Shown piece after piece: positions 6,947-15,718 of a stretch of DNA of 55,632 bases. Every line of letters begins with the position of its first letter. The first letter of the stretch is position 1. This stretch comes from Bacteroidales bacterium UBA3834 (GTDB lineage: Bacteria > Bacteroidota > Bacteroidia > Bacteroidales > P3), in the NCBI GenBank assembly GCA_002392965.1, contig DGIA01000008.1, positions 1-55,632 on the forward strand. Direction: 5' to 3'. The notes beneath the pieces are model-generated. The model was not told the origin of the DNA. It ran no database searches and saw only the letters and a program-made list of their open reading frames with translations. A program made the position numbers and the translations under genes.

Positions 6947-7795
6947 TTAGAAGTCGCCGAGGGTCTCGGGCAGCTGGCTGAGGGCCTTGGGCAGGTCGTC
7001 GGCCGAGAGCACCGAGCCGTGGTACTTGTTGGTGTCCTGCATGAAGTCGACGCCGTAGCCCATCTTGGTCTTCAGCAGCACGCACACGGGGCTGCCCTGG
7101 CCGCTCATGGCTTTGGCCTTGGCCATGCCGTCGAGCACCTGCTGCATGTCGTTGCCGTTGTCGATGACCACGACCTTCCAGAGGAAGCTCTCGAACTTGG
7201 CCTTCAGGTCGCCGAGGGTCATCACCTCGTCGACGGTGGCATCAATCTGCTGGTTGTTGTAGTCGACGGTGGCAATGAGGTTATCCACGTGCTTGGCACC
7301 TGCGAACATGGCGGCCTCCCAAATCTGGCCTTCCTCGAGCTCACCGTCGCCGTGCATGGTGTAGACCATGTGCTTGTCGCCCGTCATCTTCTTGCCGAGG
7401 GCGGCGCCGACGCCGACGCTCATGCCCTGGCCCAGCGAGCCGCTGGCCATGCGGATGCCCGGCAGGCCGTGCTCGGTGCTGGGGTGGCCCTGCAGGCGGG
7501 TGCCGAACTTGCGGAAAGTGTTGAGCTCGCTGACGGGGAAGTAGCCGCGGCGCGCCATGGTGCTGTAGATGACCGGCGTGATGTGGCCCTGGCTGACGAA
7601 GAGCATGTCCTCGCCCTCACCGCTCATGGTGAAGTTCTTGGGGTCGAAGTCCATAAGGTTGAAGTTCATGGCCACGAACCAGTCGGCGGTGCCGAGCGAG
7701 CCGCCCGGGTGTCCGCTCTTGGCGTTGGTGGTCATACGGAGAATGTCGCGGCGCACCTGCGTCGCAATCTGCTGGAGTTCTGCTGTTGTTTTCAT
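6947..7795 (-). CDS. Transketolase, N-terminal subunit
   Basis: The 282-residue protein is the thiamine-diphosphate pyrophosphate-binding half of transketolase. It shows SGHPGGSLGTADWFVAMNF near the start, the GHITPVIYSTMARRGYF segment, MASGSLGQGMSVGVGAALG, and the metal/TPP motif GDGELEEGQIWEA with VDYNNQQID after it. It must pair with the C-terminal subunit at 3215-4168. The start follows a lipoprotein gene stop by 12 bp, so the message probably begins further upstream. Confidence 0.93.
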   Translation of the reverse strand: MKTTAELQQIATQVRRDILRMTTNAKSGHPGGSLGTADWFVAMNFNLMDFDPKNFTMSGEGEDMLFVSQGHITPVIYSTMARRGYFPVSELNTFRKFGTRLQGHPSTEHGLPGIRMASGSLGQGMSVGVGAALGKKMTGDKHMVYTMHGDGELEEGQIWEAAMFAGAKHVDNLIATVDYNNQQIDATVDEVMTLGDLKAKFESFLWKVVVIDNGNDMQQVLDGMAKAKAMSGQGSPVCVLLKTKMGYGVDFMQDTNKYHGSVLSADDLPKALSQLPETLGDF

Positions 7796-7807
7796 TGTTA
7801 TTGTGTT

Positions 7808-8242
7808 TTATTTTTGTTTCAGTTTGAATACATATTGACGTGAGTTCTGGTCGACGGCGAAGAGCTCGTTGCCGTGGCGGGTGACGCTGACGGTGAGCGT
7901 GTTCTCGTCCCAGTCGTGGATGGTGCCGGTGCCGCGGTCGCCATACATGGTCACGTGGCCCCACACGCGTCCCTGGGCGCCGTCGGTCTCCACATAGAGG
8001 GTCTCCCCTTTCTCCTTTTTCTTCGCGGGACTCGTTGCCTGGACCGGGGTTCCGGGTTTCACATGCTTCACGTCGCGGATGACAGGCACCAACTCCACAG
8101 GCTTCTCTTCCTGCGGTTCCTCGGCAATCCGCTCTTCCTCGACCGGAACGACCACATCCACCGCGGCCTCCTGTTCCTTCTGTTTACAGCCGGCAAGCAA
8201 AGCGACTGCCAGCATCGGGACAACAATGTAGTTAATCTTCAT
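7808..8242 (-). CDS. Lipoprotein with SH3-like tail, unknown
   Basis: I choose the start MKINYIVVPMLAVALLAGC because it gives a textbook lipoprotein signal with lipobox LAGC; an ATG 33 bp upstream would put charged residues in front of it and overlap the neighbouring gene. After the cysteine comes a disordered stretch rich in E, V and P, then about 60 residues of alternating strands (GRVWGHVTMYGDRGTGTIHDWDENTLTV in parts) that look like a small barrel. No family recognised. It lies between the endonuclease and transketolase genes on the same strand. Confidence 0.65.
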   Translation of the reverse strand: MKINYIVVPMLAVALLAGCKQKEQEAAVDVVVPVEEERIAEEPQEEKPVELVPVIRDVKHVKPGTPVQATSPAKKKEKGETLYVETDGAQGRVWGHVTMYGDRGTGTIHDWDENTLTVSVTRHGNELFAVDQNSRQYVFKLKQK

Positions 8243-8256
8243 ATCTTCAAGTATTT

Positions 8257-9003
8257 TTATTTCCAATCGTTCCAATCAAATGAAGCCTCTGACACTTCGG
8301 GCAGCGAAGGGAAGAGATTCCGACCCGTGACCGACTCCACGCTATCCACCGTCATCGCGTAGCGGCGGGGCGAGCCATCCTGTCGGCTGTTCTCCACCAG
8401 AAAACCTACTGTACGGTATCCGTCCGGGGTATTGACCGCCAAAGCCTTGAAGAAGGCATCCGGCACCTGCACACCAGCCTTGCCGATGGTGCCATATCTG
8501 CCTGTGCCGACAACGGGCCCGCAAACGACATAGACGCTTCCGTAACGGAGTGCCAGACGGCGAGTCAGTTCCTCAATCTTGCGCCACGCCTGACTGTTCA
8601 TCTCGTGGTTCTGAGGGCAGATATTGGTAAAATAATAACTCTCCTCCAGCGCCTGGCACGACCACTTCATGTCGGCCCTCGGTGCCATGTGGCCCTTGTC
8701 CCAGCCGCTGTTGGCATAATCCTCACGACTGGCTTTGGGGAATTTGACCTCGGGGTCGCGGCTGAAACTGTACTGTCCGTCGTTCATTCCCCCGGCCTCC
8801 TCGGCCGTCAGCTCCCAAGCCACCCAATCGGGAATCAAGGTGGTGTGGTTATACGAAGCCGTATAGCCCAGATGCACAACGATATCCTCCGACGCATCGT
8901 AGGCGGGCAATTCCAATCCCTCGGCAGAGGGCGACGCACATCGCATCCCCCCTGTCGAGCAGGTGGCCAACAGCAGCAGCAATATGAATGTCAACGCTTT
9001 CAT
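8257..9003 (-). CDS. Secreted DNA/RNA non-specific endonuclease (NUC1 family)
   Basis: The 248-residue protein has an export signal with a lipoprotein-like LLATC. The catalytic core is clear: DKGHMAPRADM at residues 102-112, the DRGH motif with K for R and the general-base His at 105, then the metal-binding asparagine motif TNICPQNHEMNSQAW (127-140). These enzymes cut DNA and RNA without sequence preference outside the cytoplasm, for nutrient salvage or defence. The late segment KAGVQVPDAFFKALAV is also typical. It is followed 14 bp later by the small lipoprotein gene. Confidence 0.92.
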   Translation of the reverse strand: MKALTFILLLLLATCSTGGMRCASPSAEGLELPAYDASEDIVVHLGYTASYNHTTLIPDWVAWELTAEEAGGMNDGQYSFSRDPEVKFPKASREDYANSGWDKGHMAPRADMKWSCQALEESYYFTNICPQNHEMNSQAWRKIEELTRRLALRYGSVYVVCGPVVGTGRYGTIGKAGVQVPDAFFKALAVNTPDGYRTVGFLVENSRQDGSPRRYAMTVDSVESVTGRNLFPSLPEVSEASFDWNDWK

Positions 9004-9009
9004 CGCCCC

Positions 9010-10410
9010 TTATATTTCCACTTCTTCACGGAAGGCCGGTATGCTCACCCGCTTCCAGCCGGCTTTGTTCAACGTCTCCATAAAGTGCACCTGCGTCTGC
9101 TCCTCGCCGTGCACCAAAAAGATGTGCTTCATGCGGCGTTTCTCCTGACAGGAGATATAGCGCAACATCTCCGAATAGTCGCCGTGACCCGACAACGAGT
9201 CGATTCTCCGCAACTCGGCACGCACCTTGTGCATGTGCCCGAAGATGGAGACCTCGCTGTCGCCACGCATAATCTTGGCCCCCAGAGTACTGGGTTCGCA
9301 GTAACCCACACAGAGGATGGTTGTCGAGGGATTCTCGATGTGGTTGGCCAAGTGATGTTTCACCCGTCCGGCCTCCATCATGCCGCTGGCGGCGATGATG
9401 ACGCAAGGCTTGTGGCGCACATTGAGTTGCTTGCTCTCCATCACGCTCTGGATATAATGCAACCGGTTGAATCCGAAAGGATCAGGGTCGGTTTGGCAAT
9501 AGTCGGCAATGGCCTGGTTGAAGCACTCGGTATGCAGCCTCATAATATTCGTCGCGCTGATACTCAGCGGGCTATCCACAAACACATCGATGTCGGGCAG
9601 CAGTTTCACATGCTCCAGCCGGTCGAGGGCATAGATGATTTCCTGCGCACGGCCGATGGCGAAACTGGGGATGATCAGCTTGCCTTTTTTCTTGGTGCAG
9701 GTGTCGAGCACCGCCATCAGCAACTCCTGTTCGGCATCCTGGATGCTCTCGTGCAGACGGTCGCCGTAGGTGCTTTCCATGACGAGATAATCGACCTGCG
9801 GGAAAGGCTCGGGATCTTTGAGTATCTGCTTGTCGTAACGGCCGATGTCACCCGTGAAGCCAAGCTTGATTCTGCGTCGTCCTTCCTTGATCTCCAGATA
9901 GACAAGGGCCGAGCCGAGGATGTGGCCCGCGTCGAAAAACTCCACCGTCACCTCGCCTTCGATGTTGAACTTCTTGTGATACGGCACGCTGATAAAGCAA
10001 CTCATACAATCCCGTGCATCCTGCTCGTCGTAGATCGGTTCCACCGGGTCGAGATGCTGCTCCTTGCGTTTCTTGTTGAAAGTCTGGGTGTCCTGTTCCT
10101 GGATGCGTCCTGCGTCGGACAACATGATGGCGCAAAGGTCGCGGGTAGCCGGAGTGCAAAGCACCGTGCCGCGGAATCCCAACTTGTAGATATACGGAAT
10201 CAGGCCGCTATGGTCGATATGTGCATGAGAAAGAATGAGATAGTCAATCTGCGACGGCTCGAAGCCCAAATCCCTGTTCATGGCGTCGGTCTCCAATCCC
10301 TTGCCCTGATACATGCCGCAATCCAACAATATCCTCAAGCCACTCTTGGTCGTAATCAAGTGCTTGCTGCCCGTCACCTCACGGGTGGCACCCATAAATT
10401 GCAGTTTCAT
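9010..10410 (-). CDS. Beta-CASP metallo-beta-lactamase-fold RNA hydrolase
   Basis: Starting at MKLQFMGATREVTG (ATG 10408-10410) the protein is 466 residues, the usual length. The zinc site HAHIDH is at residues 62-67, followed by the H/D ligands of motif 3 and the GFTGDIGRYD motif 4. The beta-CASP region contains VMESTYGDRLHE and FAIGRAQEI, and the final motif is SGHGDYSEML. This is the CPSF73/Ysh1-like bacterial group, expected to process or degrade RNA. An upstream ATG at 10494 would add 28 unconserved residues through an AT-rich promoter-like stretch, so I reject it. Confidence 0.9.
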   Translation of the reverse strand: MKLQFMGATREVTGSKHLITTKSGLRILLDCGMYQGKGLETDAMNRDLGFEPSQIDYLILSHAHIDHSGLIPYIYKLGFRGTVLCTPATRDLCAIMLSDAGRIQEQDTQTFNKKRKEQHLDPVEPIYDEQDARDCMSCFISVPYHKKFNIEGEVTVEFFDAGHILGSALVYLEIKEGRRRIKLGFTGDIGRYDKQILKDPEPFPQVDYLVMESTYGDRLHESIQDAEQELLMAVLDTCTKKKGKLIIPSFAIGRAQEIIYALDRLEHVKLLPDIDVFVDSPLSISATNIMRLHTECFNQAIADYCQTDPDPFGFNRLHYIQSVMESKQLNVRHKPCVIIAASGMMEAGRVKHHLANHIENPSTTILCVGYCEPSTLGAKIMRGDSEVSIFGHMHKVRAELRRIDSLSGHGDYSEMLRYISCQEKRRMKHIFLVHGEEQTQVHFMETLNKAGWKRVSIPAFREEVEI

Positions 10411-10581
10411 AGAATTATATATATAAAAGTTATATATATTAACGTATAGAGTGCCCGAATATTGCCCATGGCACCAAATAATTATCAACAGCATACAACT
10501 CCCTGTCTTTCAACCCCAGAATCATCGTCATACCGCTTATCTTCGATGATAATCTTGCGTCATTCTTGAGGCAACACAGGG

Positions 10582-10680
10582 GTAACCTAGCAGTAACCTA
10601 GTAGTGACCTAGTAGTGACCTAGTAGTAACCTAGTAGTAACCTAGTAGTAACCTAGTAGTAACCTGGTAGTAACCTGGTA
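10582..10680. repeat. 11-bp tandem array A (nine units, GTAACCTAGTA)
   Basis: Nine consecutive units of exactly 11 bp run without a gap: the consensus is GTAACCTAGTA with variants GTGACCTAGTA and GTAACCTGGTA. On the other strand the core reads AGGTTA. It lies in the 455-bp gap between the divergent beta-CASP and yidC genes, 200-280 bp upstream of yidC. The rest of that gap holds AT-rich sequence and the yidC promoter. Confidence 0.95.
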
Positions 10681-10783
10681 GCTCCCTCTCAAAGACAACA
10701 TAGGTACCCCCTTAGCAATCACATATAAACCATATTCAAAAGGGTAAATACAAAAAAGAGACGTACAATTCCGTTTTTATTCG

Positions 10784-10791
10784 TATCTTTG
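10784..10791 (+). promoter_or_regulatory. Probable yidC promoter, -7 element TATCTTTG
   Basis: TATCTTTG followed by CA matches the Bacteroidota -7 consensus TAnnTTTG. It lies 74 bp upstream of the yidC ATG. No TTTG is visible at the expected -33 spacing. Confidence 0.6.
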
Positions 10792-10865
10792 CAAATTCAA
10801 ACCACACCGAGAGGTTCGGATATTGTATTGCTAATCAATTGATAACAGACAACACAGAAGAATAG

Positions 10866-12854
10866 ATGGACAAGAAATCAATCATCGGACTGGTACTGAT
10901 TTTCGCAATCTTTGTCGGATACATGTTCTGGGTGGCCCCTTCGAAAGAGGAATTGGCCGAACGCCAGCGGGTATATGACAGCACCATGCAGGCACAGTTG
11001 GAAGAACAACGCATAGCCGACTCTATAGCCGCCGAGCAAGCCCGGCTCGACAGCCTGGCCGCCGCCGGCGACACCACCGTGCAACACATCGCCGGCCGCC
11101 GGGTGCAGGACATGGGTGTCTTCAATGCCGCCGCGCAGGGCGAGGTGCGTAGCTTCACCATGAGCAACCACCTGATGACCGTGGAATTCAACACCCTCGG
11201 CGCCCGCGTCGATCGGGTGGTGCTGACCGACTACCAGACCTATGACAGCAACGAGCTGGTGCTTATCACGCCCTCGGAGGACAATATGAACCTCGTTTTC
11301 TCGACCGAGGACAACCGTGTAATCAACACCAAAGACCTGGTGTTTGTCCCCTACCTCGGCGACACAGACAGACCTGTTTACAACAGTCTCCTCGACAACG
11401 AACTCGCCCTTGACTTGGAAGAAGTTTTACGCGTCCGCTTCCGTGCCGAAATCGACGACAGCGTCAACCCCGGTTACCTCGAGTTTGCCTACACCATGCA
11501 CGGCGACAGCTACGAGGTGGATTTCGACATCAACTTCGTGGGTCTCAAAGAAGTGGTGCGCAACACCCCGTACATGGACTTCCAATGGCAGAACCGCATG
11601 CTGCGCCAGGAGAAGGTGAACAGCGGCAGCCGCGGCAAGAGCAACCGCAACAGCGACCGCGAGCGCTACTACAGCAGCATCTACTACAAGACGCCCAAGG
11701 ACAAGAGCCCCGACAACCTCACGATGGGTCAGGACAAGCAGAAGCAGGTGAAGGTGAACCTCGACTGGGTGGCCTTCAAGGACCAGTACTTCGCCGCCAT
11801 CATCAATGCCGAAGGAGGTGTGCCTTTTGAGAACGCCGCCCTGGCCGTGGCGACCGACAAAAACGACACCGCCCGCAACTACCTGACCGACATGGGCGCC
11901 GTCATCGGCTTGCAATACGACGAGAACCATCCCGAGATGCACATGAGTTGGTACTACGGCCCCACCAAGTTGCGCGACCTGCGCAAGATGCATCGCGGCT
12001 ACGACCGCATGCTGCCCCTGGGTTGGACCATCATCTCGAAGAGCATCAGCCGCTACCTTATCGTCCCGGTGTTCAACTTCCTGGAGCGTTTCAACTGGAA
12101 CTACGGCATCATCATCATCGTCTTCACGCTGCTCATCCGACTGGTACTGCTGCCCCTGGTCTTCAAGAGCTACCAAGGCGGCGCCATCATGCGCATCCTG
12201 AAGCCCGAGATGGACGCCCTCAACAAGAAATACCCGGCCCAGGAGCAGGCCATGCAGAAACAGCAGGCCATGATGGCCTTGCAGAAAAAGGCGGGTTACA
12301 GCCCGATGGCCGGCTGCCTGCCCGTGCTGATACAGATGCCTTTCCTCACGGCCATGTTCATGTTCTTCCCCATCGCCATCGAGCTGCGCCAGAAGCCCTT
12401 CCTGTGGTGTCCCGACCTTTCCAACTACGACTCTATCCTCGATTTCGGATTCAACATACCGCTCTACGGTGACCATATCTCGCTCTTCTGCCTGCTGATG
12501 TTCGGCATGCAGTTCTTCTACACTTGGTACACCATGAAGCAGCAGGCAGGCACGCAAAGCATGCCCGGCATGAAGTTCATGATGTATTTCATGCCCTTCA
12601 TGATGCTTTTCATCTTCAACAGCCAGAGCGCAGGATTGAACCTCTACTACCTCATCTCGCTGACCTTCACCATGTGCACCATGATGCTCATCCGTCGCTT
12701 CACCAGCGAAAAGAAGGTACGCGCGCGCATGGCCGCCTACGACGCCAAACACGCCAACGGCAAGGGCAACAAACCCAAGAAAAGCAAATTCCAGCAGCGC
12801 CTCGAAGAGCTGCAGAAGCAGGCCGAGCAGATGCAAAAACAGCAAAAACGATAA
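10866..12854 (+). CDS. yidC: Membrane protein insertase YidC
   Basis: The 662-residue protein inserts and folds inner-membrane proteins, alone or with SecYEG. It has an N-terminal membrane helix (IGLVLIFAIFVGYMFWV), a large periplasmic beta domain, and the conserved Oxa1 core beginning near residue 405 (WNYGIIIIVFTLLIRLVLLP), with the diagnostic SPMAGCLPVLIQMPF near residue 478 and further helices to about 630. The C-terminal tail is rich in K and Q (KGNKPKKSKFQQRLEE), as in many Bacteroidota YidC proteins that contact the ribosome. nhaD follows after 12 bp, so the two are probably co-transcribed. Confidence 0.97.
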   Translation: MDKKSIIGLVLIFAIFVGYMFWVAPSKEELAERQRVYDSTMQAQLEEQRIADSIAAEQARLDSLAAAGDTTVQHIAGRRVQDMGVFNAAAQGEVRSFTMSNHLMTVEFNTLGARVDRVVLTDYQTYDSNELVLITPSEDNMNLVFSTEDNRVINTKDLVFVPYLGDTDRPVYNSLLDNELALDLEEVLRVRFRAEIDDSVNPGYLEFAYTMHGDSYEVDFDINFVGLKEVVRNTPYMDFQWQNRMLRQEKVNSGSRGKSNRNSDRERYYSSIYYKTPKDKSPDNLTMGQDKQKQVKVNLDWVAFKDQYFAAIINAEGGVPFENAALAVATDKNDTARNYLTDMGAVIGLQYDENHPEMHMSWYYGPTKLRDLRKMHRGYDRMLPLGWTIISKSISRYLIVPVFNFLERFNWNYGIIIIVFTLLIRLVLLPLVFKSYQGGAIMRILKPEMDALNKKYPAQEQAMQKQQAMMALQKKAGYSPMAGCLPVLIQMPFLTAMFMFFPIAIELRQKPFLWCPDLSNYDSILDFGFNIPLYGDHISLFCLLMFGMQFFYTWYTMKQQAGTQSMPGMKFMMYFMPFMMLFIFNSQSAGLNLYYLISLTFTMCTMMLIRRFTSEKKVRARMAAYDAKHANGKGNKPKKSKFQQRLEELQKQAEQMQKQQKR

Positions 12855-12866
12855 ACTTACAATACA

Positions 12867-14240
12867 ATGGTTGTTACACTAGTTACAATATTCATCCTCG
12901 GGTATGCCTGCATCGCGCTGGAGCACCCGCTGAAAATCAACAAAACCGCCACAGCGCTGTTGCTGGGCTGCCTCACATGGGCTGTTTTCAACATGTTCAA
13001 CGTAAACAACCCCGAGGTGCTGGCCAGCTATGGCGGCTTCGAAGGCTACCGCTCCTTCGTGAGCACAAGCCTCATCGAGAACCTCGGCGAGACGGCCGAA
13101 ATCGTCTTCTTCCTGCTGGGCGCCATGACCATCGTCACCCTCATTGAAGACTACCAAGGATTCACCGTCATCACCGACCACATCACCACTACCGACAAGA
13201 AGAAACTCCTGTGGGTCATTTCCATCCTCACTTTCTTCCTCTCGGCCCTGCTTGACAACATGACCACCGCCATTGTCATGGTCGCCCTGCTCCGCAAGCT
13301 CATCGCCGACCGCAAGGAACGCTGGTTCTTTGCCGGCATGGTCATCCTCGCCGCCAACGCCGGCGGCGCCTGGAGCCCCATCGGCGACGTCACCACCATC
13401 ATGCTCTGGATCAAAGGGCAGGTGACCACCGTCAACATCATCGTCAAGACCCTCCTGCCAAGCCTGGTCTGCATGGTGGTGCCTCTCGTCATTCTGGGCA
13501 GTCAGCTCAAAGGCGACATCGAGCGTCCCGAAGAGGCCCAAAGCGGCATCGAGGTGGCACCCTGGATGCGTAAGCTGGTGCTCATCATGGGTGTCTGCGG
13601 CCTCATTTTTGTGCCCGTCTTCAAAACCATCACCCACCTGCCCCCTTACCTCGGCATGCTCCTCAGCCTCTCTGTCCTGTGGGTCACCACCGAGATCCTG
13701 AGCCGAAAACATTCCAAAGAGGGTCACAAGTTGCCCACTGCCGTCTCTACTCTTGAGCACGTCGATGTGCCCACCATCCTCTTCTTCCTCGGCATCCTGA
13801 TGGCTGTCAGCTGCCTCAAGGTGGCCGGCATCCTCGGCAGTCTTGCCATGGGACTCGACTCCATGCGCGACATCACCGTGGGTCCGCACACAGTCGGATT
13901 TTTCCTCATCGACCTCATTATCGGCGTTCTTTCGTCCATCGTTGACAATGTGCCGCTGGTGGCAGCCGTTCAAGGCATGTATCCCATCAGTCCCGAAGGC
14001 TTCATCGCCAACCATCCCTTCTGGGAATTCCTGGCCTACTGCGCCGGCACGGGTGGCTCGCTGCTCATCATCGGCTCGGCCGCCGGTGTGGCCGTCATGG
14101 GCATGGAGAAAATCGACTTCATCTGGTACCTCAAGAAAATATCCTGGCTCGCATTGGTCGGATATATCGCCGGCGCCATCGTATTCATTGGCATGAACCT
14201 GATGCTCGAACCCTTCGACTGGTGGAGCAGCATGGTGTAA
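12867..14240 (+). CDS. nhaD: NhaD-type sodium/proton antiporter
   Basis: The 457-residue inner-membrane protein exchanges sodium for protons. It has about 12 hydrophobic helices and the NhaD/ArsB-superfamily landmarks: a first helix followed by EHPLKINKTATALLLG, the inverted-repeat motifs LLDNMTTAIVMVALLRKL (first half) and SSIVDNVPLVAAVQGMYP (second half), and AAGVAVMGMEKIDF near the end. The two DN(M/V) motifs hold the acidic ion-site residues. The neighbours yidC and a lysozyme-like protein share its strand with gaps of 12 bp on each side. Confidence 0.93.
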   Translation: MVVTLVTIFILGYACIALEHPLKINKTATALLLGCLTWAVFNMFNVNNPEVLASYGGFEGYRSFVSTSLIENLGETAEIVFFLLGAMTIVTLIEDYQGFTVITDHITTTDKKKLLWVISILTFFLSALLDNMTTAIVMVALLRKLIADRKERWFFAGMVILAANAGGAWSPIGDVTTIMLWIKGQVTTVNIIVKTLLPSLVCMVVPLVILGSQLKGDIERPEEAQSGIEVAPWMRKLVLIMGVCGLIFVPVFKTITHLPPYLGMLLSLSVLWVTTEILSRKHSKEGHKLPTAVSTLEHVDVPTILFFLGILMAVSCLKVAGILGSLAMGLDSMRDITVGPHTVGFFLIDLIIGVLSSIVDNVPLVAAVQGMYPISPEGFIANHPFWEFLAYCAGTGGSLLIIGSAAGVAVMGMEKIDFIWYLKKISWLALVGYIAGAIVFIGMNLMLEPFDWWSSMV

Positions 14241-14252
14241 TCCTGTAATCGG

Positions 14253-15527
14253 GTGATGAAACAATTGTGGATTGAATTTCTGCAGCGTCCCTGGTGGCGC
14301 AAAGCCATAGACATAATCCTGGTGCTCTTTGCGCTGGCAGGCATGGCCATCATCGGGGCTTGGGGTCTCTATCAACTGGGAGTGACCAACAACCGGGGGG
14401 CCATCGACCAGAACTACCGCTACCTGATGTCAGTCAGCGAAATAGAGAAAGCCAAGGAGATGACTCCCGAGGAACTTGATGAGTTGTGGGCCTCGCAACT
14501 CGACCGTCTGGCAGCATTGGCCCACCGCTATCCGGTCAACGCGCGTCTTATCCTGAACGCCTCCTCCATCAGCGACGACCCCATGCTGATCGACCGCATG
14601 GTTGCCGCCCTGAGCATCTATACCGACACCCTCGACACCCAACAATCGGCACCCACCACACAAAACGCCATACCTTGGATGGCTGGTCCCGAATGGCCAG
14701 CCCTCAAAGAAGCCATCCTGCGCGACAGCGCTCTCATTCGTGAAGCCGGGCGCCTTACAGGCGTCGAGCCCCGCCTTATCGTCGGCTGCCTCATCGGCGA
14801 ACAGATACGCCTTTTCAACTCCAAGCGCGAGATGTTCAAGAAATACCTCGGGCCGGTGAAGGTGCTGAGTGTGCAGAGCCAGTTTAGCTACGGCGTAAAC
14901 GGCATCAAGGACTTCACCGCCGAGGCGGTGGAAGAGCACCTGAAAGACCCCTTGTCGGAATACTACATGGGACCTGCCTACGAACACCTGCTAGACTTCA
15001 CCACCGACGACCATGAGACCGAACGCTACAACCGCCTCGTCGATTACCGCAATCACCTTTACAGCTACATCTATACCGGCTGCATCCTGCACCAAACCAT
15101 GCTCCAATGGCGTCGTGCGGGTTACGACATCAGCGACCGTCCCGATGTGCTTTTCACACTCTTCAACGTAGGCTTCAGCCAGTCGCATCCCAAGCCCGAC
15201 CCCATGCCGGGCGGTAGCCACATCACCGTAGGTGACCGTGAATATACCTTTGGTGCCATCGGGTTCGACTTCTACTACAGTGGCGAACTTGCGGCAGCAT
15301 TCCCTTTCCTGCGGCAACGCTTTGTCAATACCGACCGCGCCCTCACCGCCGAAGAAATCGAACAGATACAGGACAACATGAGCGACTGTGCCCGACCCGA
15401 GAAAGGCCTCGAATACCGTAAAGACTCCACCTTGAAGGCACCGACTTCCGACTTTGACAACGAACCGCCCGATCCCTACGGCATCGACCACAATACGGTG
15501 GTGCCGATGGAGCACACCGCTCAGTAA
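14253..15527 (+). CDS. Membrane-anchored lysozyme-like protein (DUF1402-like)
   Basis: The 424-residue protein has one N-terminal membrane helix (about residues 18-42, IDIILVLFALAGMAIIGAWG) and a periplasmic domain. Residues about 160-240 (GVEPRLIVGCLIGEQIRLF, KVLSVQSQFSYGVNGIK) have the order of a lytic-transglycosylase-like fold: Glu of GEQ in the position of a catalytic Glu, followed by an S-x-G-xN-G-I-K segment. This resembles DUF1402 proteins. A role in cell-wall cleavage is inference. A ProGlySer-rich loop and an acidic disordered tail end the protein. It is 12 bp after nhaD. Confidence 0.6.
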   Translation: MMKQLWIEFLQRPWWRKAIDIILVLFALAGMAIIGAWGLYQLGVTNNRGAIDQNYRYLMSVSEIEKAKEMTPEELDELWASQLDRLAALAHRYPVNARLILNASSISDDPMLIDRMVAALSIYTDTLDTQQSAPTTQNAIPWMAGPEWPALKEAILRDSALIREAGRLTGVEPRLIVGCLIGEQIRLFNSKREMFKKYLGPVKVLSVQSQFSYGVNGIKDFTAEAVEEHLKDPLSEYYMGPAYEHLLDFTTDDHETERYNRLVDYRNHLYSYIYTGCILHQTMLQWRRAGYDISDRPDVLFTLFNVGFSQSHPKPDPMPGGSHITVGDREYTFGAIGFDFYYSGELAAAFPFLRQRFVNTDRALTAEEIEQIQDNMSDCARPEKGLEYRKDSTLKAPTSDFDNEPPDPYGIDHNTVVPMEHTAQ

Positions 15528-15555
15528 AGGGACACACGCCTGATGTACTACATAT

Positions 15556-15586
15556 AATAGCCCCCCGAAGGTGCTTTCGAGGGGCT
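15556..15586 (+). terminator. Hairpin after the yidC-nhaD operon
   Basis: AGCCCC and GGGGCT pair around an inner CGAA/TTCG stem, 30 bp after the stop of the lysozyme-like gene. There is no clear T-tract, so this is a weak or factor-assisted terminator. Confidence 0.5.
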
Positions 15587-15612
15587 ACTTCCGTATCTGG
15601 TCCGATAAACGG

Positions 15613-15711
15613 CGGAGCAGGTACGGAGGAACTACGGAGGTGATGCGGAGGAAGAGATTAGGTTATGCTTAGGTAATGCTAAGGTAATGCTTAGGTAATA
15701 CGAGTTAAGGA
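15613..15711. repeat. 11-bp tandem array B (nine units, two unit types joined)
   Basis: Nine 11-bp units in register: four of CGGAGGNNNNN type (for example CGGAGGTGATG) followed directly by four of CTTAGGTAATG type and a decayed last unit. It lies between the convergent lysozyme-like gene and the lipoprotein at 15719. The change of unit type without loss of phase links it to arrays A and C. Confidence 0.9.
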
Positions 15712-15718
15712 ACCACCC

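Noticed and set aside
8605..10449. A 614-codon plus-strand frame opposite the endonuclease and beta-CASP genes
   Set aside because: It spans two clear minus-strand genes and shows no protein motif.
10582..10680. CRISPR or phase-variation promoter repeat
   Set aside because: The 11-bp units have no spacers and lie too far from the yidC promoter elements to change their spacing.
12879..14375. A 498-codon minus-strand frame opposite nhaD
   Set aside because: Antisense shadow rich in D, E, H and G, with no family resemblance.
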